Shown here one piece after another: positions 1 to 4,994 of a DNA stretch of 5,450 bases. The stretch is from positions 1 through 5,450 of the forward strand of contig JAKAOD010000243.1 of NCBI GenBank assembly GCA_021823365.1. The letters run 5' to 3'. Both the position numbers and the translations under genes were made by a program. The notes below the pieces were generated by a model. It saw only the letters and a program-made list of their open reading frames with translations. It was not told the origin of the DNA and searched no databases. Every line of letters begins with the position of its first letter. Positions within the stretch are counted from its first letter, which is position 1. The DNA is from Actinomycetes bacterium. Its GTDB lineage: Bacteria; Actinomycetota; Acidimicrobiia; Acidimicrobiales; Bog-793.

Positions 1-86
1 AGCGTCGTCGGCGGCTGCGGCAGCGCGGAGAGCTGCTCGGTCGTCGGACCCCGGCTGAACCCGAAGTACTCGGCCGCGGTCTGCAT
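1..86 (-). CDS. partial unknown protein following the capsid gene
   Basis: An ATG at 86-84 overlaps the TGA of the capsid gene by one base (TGATG), and the frame stays open to the left edge of the window. About 28 residues are visible, beginning MQTAAEYFGFSRGP and continuing through a Pro/Thr-rich stretch (ALPQPPTTL). The TGATG junction suggests translation by reinitiation after the capsid gene, so this is probably another virion or assembly protein of the same operon. No family can be recognised from so short a piece. No clear Shine-Dalgarno sequence precedes it, which fits coupling. The overlap and the high-GC third positions are what support it as a gene. Confidence 0.6.
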   Translation of the reverse strand, partial: MQTAAEYFGFSRGPTTEQLSALPQPPTT

Positions 87-1240
87 CAGCTCGCCGCGTT
101 GATCATGACTTCTTGGACCAGGCGCAGCTTGCCGTTCGTCGGCACGTTGTTCGGGGTGATCCCGACGTTCAGCTGCGTCGCCGCGCCCTCGTCGACCGAG
201 TCCCTGGCCGACCAGTGCTTGGCAAAGTCCATTGACCAGATCCCCTGGTAAAGGCCGAGGGCGGAGCCGTAGGACTCCTCGACGTCGTCGGCCATCGTCT
301 GGCCGTCGTGCCAGACCTCCGGGTTCTCCTGGAGGCCGTAGCCCCAGCTGAACTGGCCGAAGTTGGCCGCGTTGAGCGGGAGCGGCGCGTTGTTCGACCA
401 GAGCTGGCCGAACATCCGCATCAGCTGGTTGTCGACGCCCTGGCCGGGGAGGACGAGCTGCTGGCTGCCGTTCGAGGCGACCTGCAGGTCGTTCTGGACC
501 ACGCTGTGGAACACACTCAGGTCCGGGATCACGCCGTAGCCCTGGACGATCGGGATCGTGAAGACGATGCCCTCGAGCACGGCGCCGGCGGAGACAGCGA
601 CGGTCGCGTCGCCGGTGAGGGTGAAGAGGTTGGCGAGCGTCTCCCAGTCGATGTTCACCTCGACGCTCGTCGCCGTCGTCTGGAGATAGAGCGCGCCGTA
701 GAGGGTCAAGAGATCCCAGGAGATCGGTACGCGGAAGGTCAGGTCGAAGTCGACCGTGCCCGATGCCGAGATCGTGCTGGCCTGTCCGAGGCCCCAGCTC
801 TCTTCTGCCAGCGCGAGGGTGCCCTGGTCGACCGTGGCGCCGGAGATCGTCTGGGAGACGCCGCGGTCGTTCAGGCCCGGCGTCGCGATGATCTGGCGGG
901 CGCGCATTAGCAGGCCGTTGAGCTTGATCAGGTTCGTCTGGCCGTTCGCCGTCAAGCGCAGCAACTTCACGAGGCCGTACGGCCAGGCCCAGGTGGTCGC
1001 CGCGGTGCCGGTGCCGAGCGTGGTCGTCACCGTGCCCGTGACATGTACGTCGATCGCCGCGAGGATCCCGGTCGGCTTGAGCTGGATGCTGTCGGTCTCG
1101 CCGAGGCCGGCGAAGCTCTGGATCGTGCCGGTCATGAGGCCGCGCTGGCGGCGCGTGAACTTGAAGAAGGTGGGGGGGTCTATCTGGTTGTTGCCGACCG
1201 GATTGCCCTGGATATTGACGACCGGGGTGCTGCTCGCCAC
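86..1240 (-). CDS. putative double jelly-roll major capsid protein
   Basis: A 384-residue protein, probably the major capsid protein of a PRD1-like tailless virus, forming the trimeric capsomers. It starts with GTG at 1240; an AGGAGG Shine-Dalgarno lies 7 bases upstream, inside the end of the preceding gene. The sequence is dominated by alternating beta-strand segments. The first half (about 50-215) includes IQLKPTGILAAIDVHVTGTV, WPYGLVKLLRLTANGQ, DFDLTFRVPISW and ALYLQTTATSVEVNIDW, then a second set begins near 220 (GAVLEGIVFTIPIV) and ends with LRLVQEVMI. Two successive strand-rich halves, the absence of a signal peptide or membrane helix, and a length close to PRD1 P3 (about 395 aa) all fit the double jelly-roll fold. 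The hydrophilic N-terminus with a basic patch (FFKFTRRQRG, about 25-34) could contact the inner membrane. Position after a packaging ATPase matches PRD1 gene order. The fold is inferred by eye. Some other beta-rich structural protein is the main alternative. Confidence 0.8.
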   Translation of the reverse strand: MASSTPVVNIQGNPVGNNQIDPPTFFKFTRRQRGLMTGTIQSFAGLGETDSIQLKPTGILAAIDVHVTGTVTTTLGTGTAATTWAWPYGLVKLLRLTANGQTNLIKLNGLLMRARQIIATPGLNDRGVSQTISGATVDQGTLALAEESWGLGQASTISASGTVDFDLTFRVPISWDLLTLYGALYLQTTATSVEVNIDWETLANLFTLTGDATVAVSAGAVLEGIVFTIPIVQGYGVIPDLSVFHSVVQNDLQVASNGSQQLVLPGQGVDNQLMRMFGQLWSNNAPLPLNAANFGQFSWGYGLQENPEVWHDGQTMADDVEESYGSALGLYQGIWSMDFAKHWSARDSVDEGAATQLNVGITPNNVPTNGKLRLVQEVMINAAS

Positions 1241-1243
1241 GGC

Positions 1244-1411
1244 TCAGCCTCCTGTGGGTGTCGAGGTCGACGCGGGCCGGGAGCTCGCGCGGATCGCGGT
1301 CATCAGCCGTCCGATCGGGCCGTTCGGGAACTTCCGCGCCGCGGCGAACCACGCGACGTTGGCGGTGATCGACACCGCGGCGACCGTCCCCCAGCCGCGA
1401 AGGCGCCTCAT
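1244..1411 (-). CDS. 55-aa single-pass mini membrane protein
   Basis: A small gene directly before the capsid gene. The ATG at 1411 overlaps the TGA of the 43-aa gene (ATGA), and its own TGA at 1246-1244 is three bases from the capsid GTG. The product begins MRRLRGWGTVAAVSITANVA and continues WFAAARKF, so a basic N-terminus precedes one hydrophobic helix (about residues 7-25), followed by a basic, Ser/Thr/Pro-rich tail ending STPTGG. The capsid Shine-Dalgarno sits in its last codons, which ties the two genes together. PRD1-type viruses carry several such tiny membrane proteins in the lipid vesicle under the capsid. Assigning this one to that role is inference from size, topology and position. 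A holin-like function cannot be excluded. Confidence 0.75.
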   Translation of the reverse strand: MRRLRGWGTVAAVSITANVAWFAAARKFPNGPIGRLMTAIRASSRPASTSTPTGG

Positions 1412-1539
1412 GCCTTGATGCGTCCCGCGTTGATCGTCGGCGCGGGGAGGCCGGTGTGGGCCTTGTAGAGGTCCCAGCCGACCACCACGGCGACGACGAC
1501 GGCCCCGACCTTGACCCAGCTCTTGGTCCTCTTGGTCAC
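1408..1539 (-). CDS. 43-aa single-pass mini membrane protein
   Basis: A small gene starting at GTG 1539 and ending TGA at 1410-1408, overlapping the ATG of the next gene by four bases. The product begins MTKRTKSWVKVGAVVVAVVV and then GWDLYKAHTGL, ending with INAGRIKA. That gives a basic N-terminus, one very hydrophobic Val-rich helix (about 8-22) and a short polar tail. No good Shine-Dalgarno precedes the GTG. The same frame is open back to the stop at 1590-1588, and a CTG at 1575 has an AGGA five bases upstream, so a 12-residue N-terminal extension is possible. Probably a minor virion membrane protein like the small P-proteins of tectiviruses, judging by topology and its place between ATPase and capsid gene. 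No homolog is recognised. Confidence 0.7.
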   Translation of the reverse strand: MTKRTKSWVKVGAVVVAVVVGWDLYKAHTGLPAPTINAGRIKA

Positions 1540-1587
1540 GCCGGCAGCGTCCGGCGGGAGCGACGCAGCCGCCAGTGCTGTCCTAGG

Positions 1588-1953
1588 TCACTCCCCGAGC
1601 TCGCCGGCGCGGCGGAAGCCAAAGTCCACGGCGTAGCGACCGCAGCGGTGCTCGTGGCGCTTCGCGAGCTCCCAGCAGGCGAGCTCGTCGGCATCGATCA
1701 GGTCCCGGTCGCCCGGCGCCGCGGCGCGAAGGCGCACCCGGACGCCGGCGTGGTGGACAATGACGCGCAGGCCGATCGTCTCCCTGTTCATCGGCCGGAC
1801 GTCGACGTCGACCTCCCGTGTCGTGCCGGGGAGCAGGAGCAGCGGGACGCGGGCCGCGACGTGATGGATCCAGCCGTCCGAGGTCGGCCAGCAGTCGCAG
1901 ACCTCGAGGACGAGCCCGCGGGGCGGCGTGTCGGCGGCGCGGACGATGCTCAT
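1588..1953 (-). CDS. 121-aa protein of unknown function in the assembly operon
   Basis: ATG at 1953, ten bases after the ATPase stop codon. The product is 121 aa, with no clear Shine-Dalgarno, so translation probably depends on coupling. It starts MSIVRAADTPPRGLVLEVCD and has a strand-like middle (VPLLLLPGTTREVDVDVRP, then IGLRVIVHHAGVRVRLRAA). A more helical acidic/basic C-terminal part (LIDADELACWELAKRHEHR) follows, and it ends AGELGE. Three cysteines are scattered (about 19, 93, 104) with no metal-binding spacing. There is no long membrane helix, although LLLLP is a short hydrophobic run. In PRD1 a small gene also lies between the ATPase and capsid genes, but I see no sequence basis for calling this protein P20. 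Third codon positions are strongly G/C, supporting a real gene. Confidence 0.7.
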   Translation of the reverse strand: MSIVRAADTPPRGLVLEVCDCWPTSDGWIHHVAARVPLLLLPGTTREVDVDVRPMNRETIGLRVIVHHAGVRVRLRAAAPGDRDLIDADELACWELAKRHEHRCGRYAVDFGFRRAGELGE

Positions 1954-1963
1954 CGCGCGGCGC

Positions 1964-2683
1964 TCATCGCGGCAGGATGGGGTAGCGGCCGACGAAGCGG
2001 GCCGGGATGTCGATCAGGATGAACCCCGTAACGACCTCGCCGTGCGCTCCAATCGGTTGGCGATCGAGGCCCGCCACGAGCCGTTGGAGCTCGCGCCAGT
2101 CGAGGCCCGCGGGGCCGGCGACGCGCTTGAGGTCCTCTTCGCCGGGCGTGTCGAAGAGGACGATCCAGTCGGCCTGGGAGTGGTAGATCGGGCGGAGGCC
2201 GATCGCCCGGGGATTCGCGATGATGACGAAGTCTTGGCCGTGGCGGCCTTCGTTCTGGACGATGTCGGAGCCGGCGAGGATCGCTTCGTCGGACGCGAAG
2301 AGGTAGCGGCCCTCATCGACGACGACGAGCGTCGGCCCGTCGTGGTCGTGCGCGGCGAGGACGGCGGCGTCGACCTTCTCGCGGTGGTCTTTCTCCCGGC
2401 GGTTCGGCTTGATGCGGAACCTGCGGTGGCCGATCCTCGCGTCGGCGTCGGGGTCGGGCTCCGGCCAGCTGTTGCCGCCCGGCCACGGGCGTGTCCAGCT
2501 GCCGTCGGGGTCGAGGTCGCCTGTCGGGTCGACGATGAGGGCGTCATAGGGCCAGCTCCTTGCGTAGCGCTTGAGGAACTCCGATTTGCCGCTGCCTTTC
2601 CGGCCATGCACCGCCACGAAGAGCGGCGGACCGTCCGGGTCGATCTCGAGGCGCCGGACCGGATCGAGCTCGGTCTCGCTCAT
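1964..2683 (-). CDS. virion packaging ATPase, FtsK/HerA (P9/A32-like) type
   Basis: A 239-residue P-loop NTPase that most likely pumps the viral genome into the preformed procapsid, as PRD1 P9 does. Walker A is GRKGSGKS at residues 27-34, after a strand (LFVAVH). Walker B is TLVVVDEG at 118-125, with the catalytic acid after the aspartate. A third block (FVIIANPRAIGLRP, then ADWIVLF) lies where FtsK/HerA and A32-type ATPases have their sensor motif. The length fits a single-domain viral packaging ATPase (roughly 200-250 aa) and is far shorter than cellular FtsK. ATG 2683 overlaps the upstream TGA (ATGA), so translation is coupled. It lies in one operon with the capsid gene, the diagnostic pairing for double jelly-roll viruses. 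A Zot-like phage ATPase is a weaker alternative, since no C-terminal membrane helix is present. Confidence 0.88.
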   Translation of the reverse strand: MSETELDPVRRLEIDPDGPPLFVAVHGRKGSGKSEFLKRYARSWPYDALIVDPTGDLDPDGSWTRPWPGGNSWPEPDPDADARIGHRRFRIKPNRREKDHREKVDAAVLAAHDHDGPTLVVVDEGRYLFASDEAILAGSDIVQNEGRHGQDFVIIANPRAIGLRPIYHSQADWIVLFDTPGEEDLKRVAGPAGLDWRELQRLVAGLDRQPIGAHGEVVTGFILIDIPARFVGRYPILPR

Positions 2684-3405
2684 ACCGGTCCGACGTCCTC
2701 GAGGCTCGTCGGCTCCGGGACGCCCGCCAAGCGCCGAAGGCGCGCCTGGGGTGCTTCGGGCTCGGCGGCCTCCTGTCCCCCCTCGTCGCCGGGCCGCTCC
2801 CCGCCGAGGCCGAAGATCCTGCCGGCGAATCGGGCGCCGCGCCGGTCCTTTCGCTCATGCACCAGGCGCTGCACGACCTCCTCGTGCAGCTCCTCGGCCT
2901 CGACGGCGCCACCGGGGCGGCGGCGCAGCACGCGGAGGAGGTAGCCAGCGAGCCCGATCACGGCGCCGCCCTCGCCGGCGCGCTCGACGACCTGCTCGAC
3001 CAAGCCGCCCTCCGGGGCCCGCTCGAGCAGCACCCCGGCGAGGGGCCCGGCGATGCGGTAGCACTCATCGGCGGTCATCACGAGGTCCCGCCCGGTGCGC
3101 TCGCCGAGGCCGTAGTCGAGCTGGCGCGTCGCCTCGCGCAGGCCCAGCGCGACCAGGTCGGTGAAGGCGGCGGTCTCAGAAGAGGCCCACGACCGTCTCG
3201 TCATCCCCCGCGGCTGGTGTCGGCGGCCTTCGGTCGATCCGAACGGTCGCCGGCGGCCGCTCGCGAGCTGGCGCAGGCGCTCGACGCGACCTCGCAGCCC
3301 CGTCGGCTCGGTCTGGAGCTCGTCGGTCGCCTCGGGTGGCTCCTCCGGCTGGCTCGGCGCCGGCGGCGGCGGCGTCAGCGGCTCCTTGAACCCCGGTCCT
3401 GCCAT
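2680..3405 (-). CDS. Pro/Glu-rich protein with central hydrophobic segment, upstream of the ATPase
   Basis: A 241-aa product if it starts at ATG 3405, which has a good GGAGG Shine-Dalgarno 8-9 bases upstream. Residues 1-35 are Pro/Glu-rich and disordered (EPLTPPPPAPSQPEEPPEAT), and a basic helix follows (LRGRVERLRQLASG). Residues 77-160 look folded and helical: TAAFTDLVALGLREATRQL, TADECYRIAGPLAGVLLERA, then a hydrophobic stretch GGAVIGLAGYLLRVL (about 147-160) followed by RRRPGG, as at the end of a membrane helix. The tail is charged. Function is unknown. A membrane-linked virion or assembly protein is inferred from the position. The frame is open upstream to another ATG at 3453. A shorter form from ATG 3204 (174 aa, beginning MTRRSWASSE) would avoid most of the 230-base overlap with the zinc-ribbon gene. 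G/C-rich third positions favour this frame from 3405 to about 3255; beyond that the start remains unresolved. Confidence 0.65.
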   Translation of the reverse strand: MAGPGFKEPLTPPPPAPSQPEEPPEATDELQTEPTGLRGRVERLRQLASGRRRPFGSTEGRRHQPRGMTRRSWASSETAAFTDLVALGLREATRQLDYGLGERTGRDLVMTADECYRIAGPLAGVLLERAPEGGLVEQVVERAGEGGAVIGLAGYLLRVLRRRPGGAVEAEELHEEVVQRLVHERKDRRGARFAGRIFGLGGERPGDEGGQEAAEPEAPQARLRRLAGVPEPTSLEDVGPV

Positions 3406-3667
3406 CTGCAACTCCTCCACCGGGCTCGTCGCTCCGCGGCCACTCCCGGACATCGGCGACGACGACGCCGCTCGCGGTCGAGACCTCCTGGACTTTGCCG
3501 GGTTGCTCGCTCCGCGGCACCCGCCGGAGCGTCACCTGCTCGCCACAGGTCGGCTCCGAGCAGCGGGCCCGCCAGGTGACCCGCCCCGGCGGGCACTCGC
3601 CCCGGGTCTCGTGCCCCGCGGGGCAGACCCCGGTCGCCTCGACCCGCACGCCTTTCCTGCTCGTCAC
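3176..3667 (-). CDS. small zinc-ribbon protein, first gene of the leftward operon
   Basis: Starts with GTG at 3667, with GGAGG six bases upstream. The N-terminal part contains C15-P-A-G-H19, then C25-P-P-G-R-V-T-W, then C36 and C41 (RCSEPTCGEQV), a zinc-ribbon-like knuckle able to bind one metal. It continues with a strand-like region (VTLRRVP, SGVVVADVREW). Codon use is clearly coding to about residue 84. After that the product turns into Ala/Arg/Gly-rich sequence, and the other minus-strand frame (from 3405) has the better third-position signal. The last residues (AAGDDETVVGLF) again look protein-like. Either the gene really overlaps the next by 230 bases, or one or two indels or frameshifts lie here. 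Zinc ribbons of this kind occur in small regulators and viral accessory proteins, and the role is not known. Its start lies against the palindrome array, so it is probably regulated by it. Confidence 0.6.
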   Translation of the reverse strand: MTSRKGVRVEATGVCPAGHETRGECPPGRVTWRARCSEPTCGEQVTLRRVPRSEQPGKVQEVSTASGVVVADVREWPRSDEPGGGVADGRTGVQGAADAAAAGAEPAGGATRGDRRAPDRADGAARSRRAPAPARERPPATVRIDRRPPTPAAGDDETVVGLF

Positions 3668-3675
3668 GCGTTGCC

Positions 3676-3706
3676 TCCGGACACCCGGCCTAGGTGCCTA
3701 GGACAC
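3676..3706. promoter_or_regulatory. degenerate operator half-sites abutting the zinc-ribbon gene start
   Basis: GGACAC at 3679-3684 directly adjoins the reverse-strand GGAGG (3678-3674) that serves the zinc-ribbon GTG. A 13-base degenerate palindrome follows at 3694-3706. Two CCTAGG hexamers at 3689-3694 and 3697-3702 overlap this stretch. The leftward start therefore mirrors the rightward one, with a site against the ribosome binding site, but the copies here are weaker. Weaker sites at one end and strong sites at the other would give graded control of the two directions. This is inference from sequence alone. Confidence 0.4.
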
Positions 3707-3828
3707 TGGTCCCGAGCTGGGAGAATGTCCACGGGTGTCCGAGGACACCCGTTGTGAGGTGTCCGAGGACACCCGCCAGAGTGTCCGAGGACACCGGCGG
3801 GGAGTGTCCCCGGGCACCTTTGGCCCGG

Positions 3829-3842
3829 GTGTCCGCGGACAC
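3829..3842. promoter_or_regulatory. operator palindrome abutting the HTH gene's ribosome binding site
   Basis: The last copy of the array, GTGTCC-GC-GGACAC, ends one base before the GGGAGGA Shine-Dalgarno (3844-3850) of the HTH gene, whose ATG is at 3854. A protein bound here would sit over the start of the transcript, so it could block transcription. The mRNA palindrome could also hide the ribosome binding site. This placement is the main reason to propose autoregulation. No convincing -10/-35 boxes could be picked out on either strand in this GC-rich gap. Confidence 0.55.
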
Positions 3843-3853
3843 CGGGAGGAACG

Positions 3854-4102
3854 ATGGCAGAACGGGAGATCGTCGAGCGCCTGGCGGACGTGCAGCGGCG
3901 CTGGCTCGAGCTCGGCGCCGAGCGGCGCCGGCTCTCCGATGAGCGGCTGCGGCTCATCTGGGAGGCCCGGGACGACTGGGCGATGACCTACCGCCAGATC
4001 GGCCACGCGATGGGGATCGACCGCACGCACGTGATCCACCTGCTCGGCTGCGGCTACCCCGGCGATGCGCCCGGAGGAACCGAGGAGACTGAGGCGAGCT
4101 GA
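3854..4102 (+). CDS. small helix-turn-helix DNA-binding protein, putative array-binding regulator
   Basis: An 82-aa protein from ATG 3854, with GGGAGGA at 3844-3850. Residues 1-40 form a charged amphipathic, probably coiled-coil or dimerising helix (EIVERLADVQRRWLELGAER). A helix-turn-helix follows: WAMTYRQIGHAMG (42-54), the turn IDR, and the recognition helix THVIHLLG (58-65), of the sigma-region-4-like type (T-Y-R-Q-I-G-x-x-M-G). The tail is short and acidic. It is the only rightward gene in the window and starts one palindrome away from its own operator array. A small dimeric HTH protein suits a two-fold symmetric site. Probably an autoregulator that also controls the leftward assembly operon, as a repressor or activator. 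A replication or partition adaptor protein is the alternative. Its stop lies two bases before a terminator hairpin. Confidence 0.8.
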   Translation: MAEREIVERLADVQRRWLELGAERRRLSDERLRLIWEARDDWAMTYRQIGHAMGIDRTHVIHLLGCGYPGDAPGGTEETEAS

Positions 4103-4104
4103 TG

Positions 4105-4147
4105 GCCCTGCGGCCGCCCCGGTTGGTCGGCGGGACGGCCGCAGGGC
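4105..4147. terminator. GC-rich hairpin between convergent genes, likely bidirectional terminator
   Basis: A perfect 12-bp inverted repeat: arm GCCCTGCGGCCG at 4105-4116 and its complement at 4136-4147, around a 19-base loop that can pair a little further (CCC with GGG). It starts two bases after the HTH gene stop and lies 17 bases beyond the lysozyme stop, so it separates convergent transcripts. There is no T-run on either side, so termination would rest on the stem alone, as often seen in high-GC bacteria, or on Rho. Confidence 0.7.
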
Positions 4148-4163
4148 GCCTGGCGGGCGTGTC

Positions 4164-4730
4164 TCAGGCGGGGAGCTCGAAGAGCTCGTCGACGTCGATG
4201 CCCTCGACGGCCGGCTCGCGCCCCGTTCCGTACTGCCAGGCCCAGCACTGCCGCCGCGGACGCGCACCGGGCCGCGCGTACCAGAGCCGATAGCCCCAGG
4301 GTGCGCCCGGCATGTTGGTCAGGAAGTCCTCGTTCGAGTAGAGGATCGTCCACTGCGCGGCCCGGCTGAGGCTGTCGAGGAAAGTTTGGGCGAACTCCGC
4401 CAGGTCGGCCCAGTTGAGCCCGTCCTGGACCTCGAGATCAAGTGCGAGCCCGAGCCGATGCGGCACGCCCGCGTACCGGACACCGTTGAGGAAGTCGGCG
4501 ACCTGCACGTCGGCCGCCTCACACGGGTGCGCGAAGTGGTAATACCCGACGTCCATCCCGGCCTCGTGGGCGGCGCGGGCGTCCTCGGCGAGGTACGGGT
4601 TCCGGTAGCCGAGACCCTCCGTGGCCTTGATCATCACGTAGTCGATGCCGCACTCGCGCCGCATGGCCCCGAAGTCGAGCGGCCGGCCGCCGACGTGGTT
4701 GTTGCTCGACACGTCGACCATGTTGGCCAC
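4164..4730 (-). CDS. glycoside hydrolase family 25 lysozyme (endolysin or virion muramidase)
   Basis: A 188-aa protein that should cleave the N-acetylmuramic acid to N-acetylglucosamine beta-1,4 bond of peptidoglycan. GH25 hallmarks appear in order: MVDVSSNN (catalytic-site aspartate, residue 6), YVMIKATEGLGYRNPYL (31-47), VGYYHFAHP (61-69), LALDLEV with the D98-x-E100 pair, TILYSNEDF (128-136), LWYARPG (149-155), CWAWQYG (162-168) and GIDVDELF. The length is that of the bare catalytic domain, with no wall-binding domain or signal peptide, so release needs a holin or virion delivery. Translation can start at GTG 4730 or at ATG 4721. The latter has GGTGG six bases upstream, and MVDVSS is a typical GH25 N-terminus. 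It is the last gene of the right-hand minus-strand module, three bases after the preceding stop. Bam35-like tectiviruses also carry muramidases. Confidence 0.93.
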   Translation of the reverse strand: MANMVDVSSNNHVGGRPLDFGAMRRECGIDYVMIKATEGLGYRNPYLAEDARAAHEAGMDVGYYHFAHPCEAADVQVADFLNGVRYAGVPHRLGLALDLEVQDGLNWADLAEFAQTFLDSLSRAAQWTILYSNEDFLTNMPGAPWGYRLWYARPGARPRRQCWAWQYGTGREPAVEGIDVDELFELPA

Positions 4731-4733
4731 CGC

Positions 4734-4994
4734 TTAGGCGGCCCTCACGGACGCGAGATACCCCGGAATAGCCGCACCATAGTGCGGCGGCCCGATCTCG
4801 GCGAGGAGGCGCCGGTAGCGGGCACGTGTCGTGGCCGAGAGGCCGTCGGGGCGCATCCGCCAGTGGTCCCGCGTGAAGCTCGCCAAGGCGGCAGCCGTGA
4901 CGGGCGGGACCCGCTTGATGCGGAGCACGTCGACCATGAGCTCGAGGCCGCCCTCCTCGAGCACGCCGAACCACGACTGCTCGGCGCTCGTCAC
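4734..4994 (-). CDS. 86-aa unknown protein preceding the lysozyme
   Basis: Chosen start is GTG 4994, which overlaps the upstream TGA by four bases (GTGA). An alternative GTG at 5021 would add nine residues and overlap the upstream gene by 31 bases. The protein begins MTSAEQSWFGVLEEGGLELM and continues with VDVLRIKRVPPVTAAALASF, then an Arg-rich part (LSATTRARYRRLLAEIG), and ends AAIPGYLASVRAA. It looks helical and soluble, with no membrane helix, so it is not a canonical holin. Residues 40-67 could form a small helical DNA- or protein-binding domain. No family is recognised. It is likely coupled to the lysozyme gene, whose GTG lies three bases beyond its TAA. Confidence 0.65.
   Translation of the reverse strand: MTSAEQSWFGVLEEGGLELMVDVLRIKRVPPVTAAALASFTRDHWRMRPDGLSATTRARYRRLLAEIGPPHYGAAIPGYLASVRAA

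Larger units (their letters stand above)
3671..3842. repeat. array of palindromic sites GTGTCC-NN-GGACAC in a divergent gene gap
   Basis: Four full palindromes with perfect 6-bp arms lie at 3735-3748, 3759-3772, 3781-3794 (centre GA in all three) and 3829-3842 (centre GC). One copy with a single arm mismatch lies at 3804-3817 (GTGTCC-CC-GGGCAC). A 13-base copy missing one T lies at 3694-3706, and a half-site (GGACAC at 3679-3684) belongs to a degenerate copy starting at 3671. Starts are 23, 41, 24, 22, 23 and 25 bases apart, close to two helical turns, so a protein could line one face of the DNA. The copy at 3735 extends to a 22-bp dyad (3731-3752). The array runs from the Shine-Dalgarno of the leftward zinc-ribbon gene to that of the rightward HTH gene. 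Most likely these are operators of the HTH protein. A partition centre or replication iterons are alternatives. Confidence 0.9.

Noticed and set aside
308..1468. Long rightward open frames over the capsid and small-gene region
   Set aside because: They are antisense shadows typical of GC-rich DNA. Their products are Arg/Ala/Val-rich without domains, while the minus strand has start signals, coupling and recognisable protein features.
2014..2607. 197-aa minus-strand frame within the ATPase gene
   Set aside because: Extremely Ser/Thr/Arg-rich, a frame-shifted reading of the ATPase gene.
1928..2944. 338-aa rightward frame across the ATPase gene
   Set aside because: It lies antisense to a frame with intact Walker A and B motifs, and its own product is low-complexity and has no motifs.
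3671..3842. CRISPR array reading of the regular repeats
   Set aside because: Each unit is a 14-base palindrome with only about 8-11 bases between units, no spacers of 30 or so bases, and no cas genes. Operators or iterons fit better.
3698..4267. 189-aa minus-strand frame over the array and the HTH gene
   Set aside because: It translates the palindromes into repeated CPRTP/VSSDT units and is antisense to the well-started HTH gene. It has no Shine-Dalgarno or family features.
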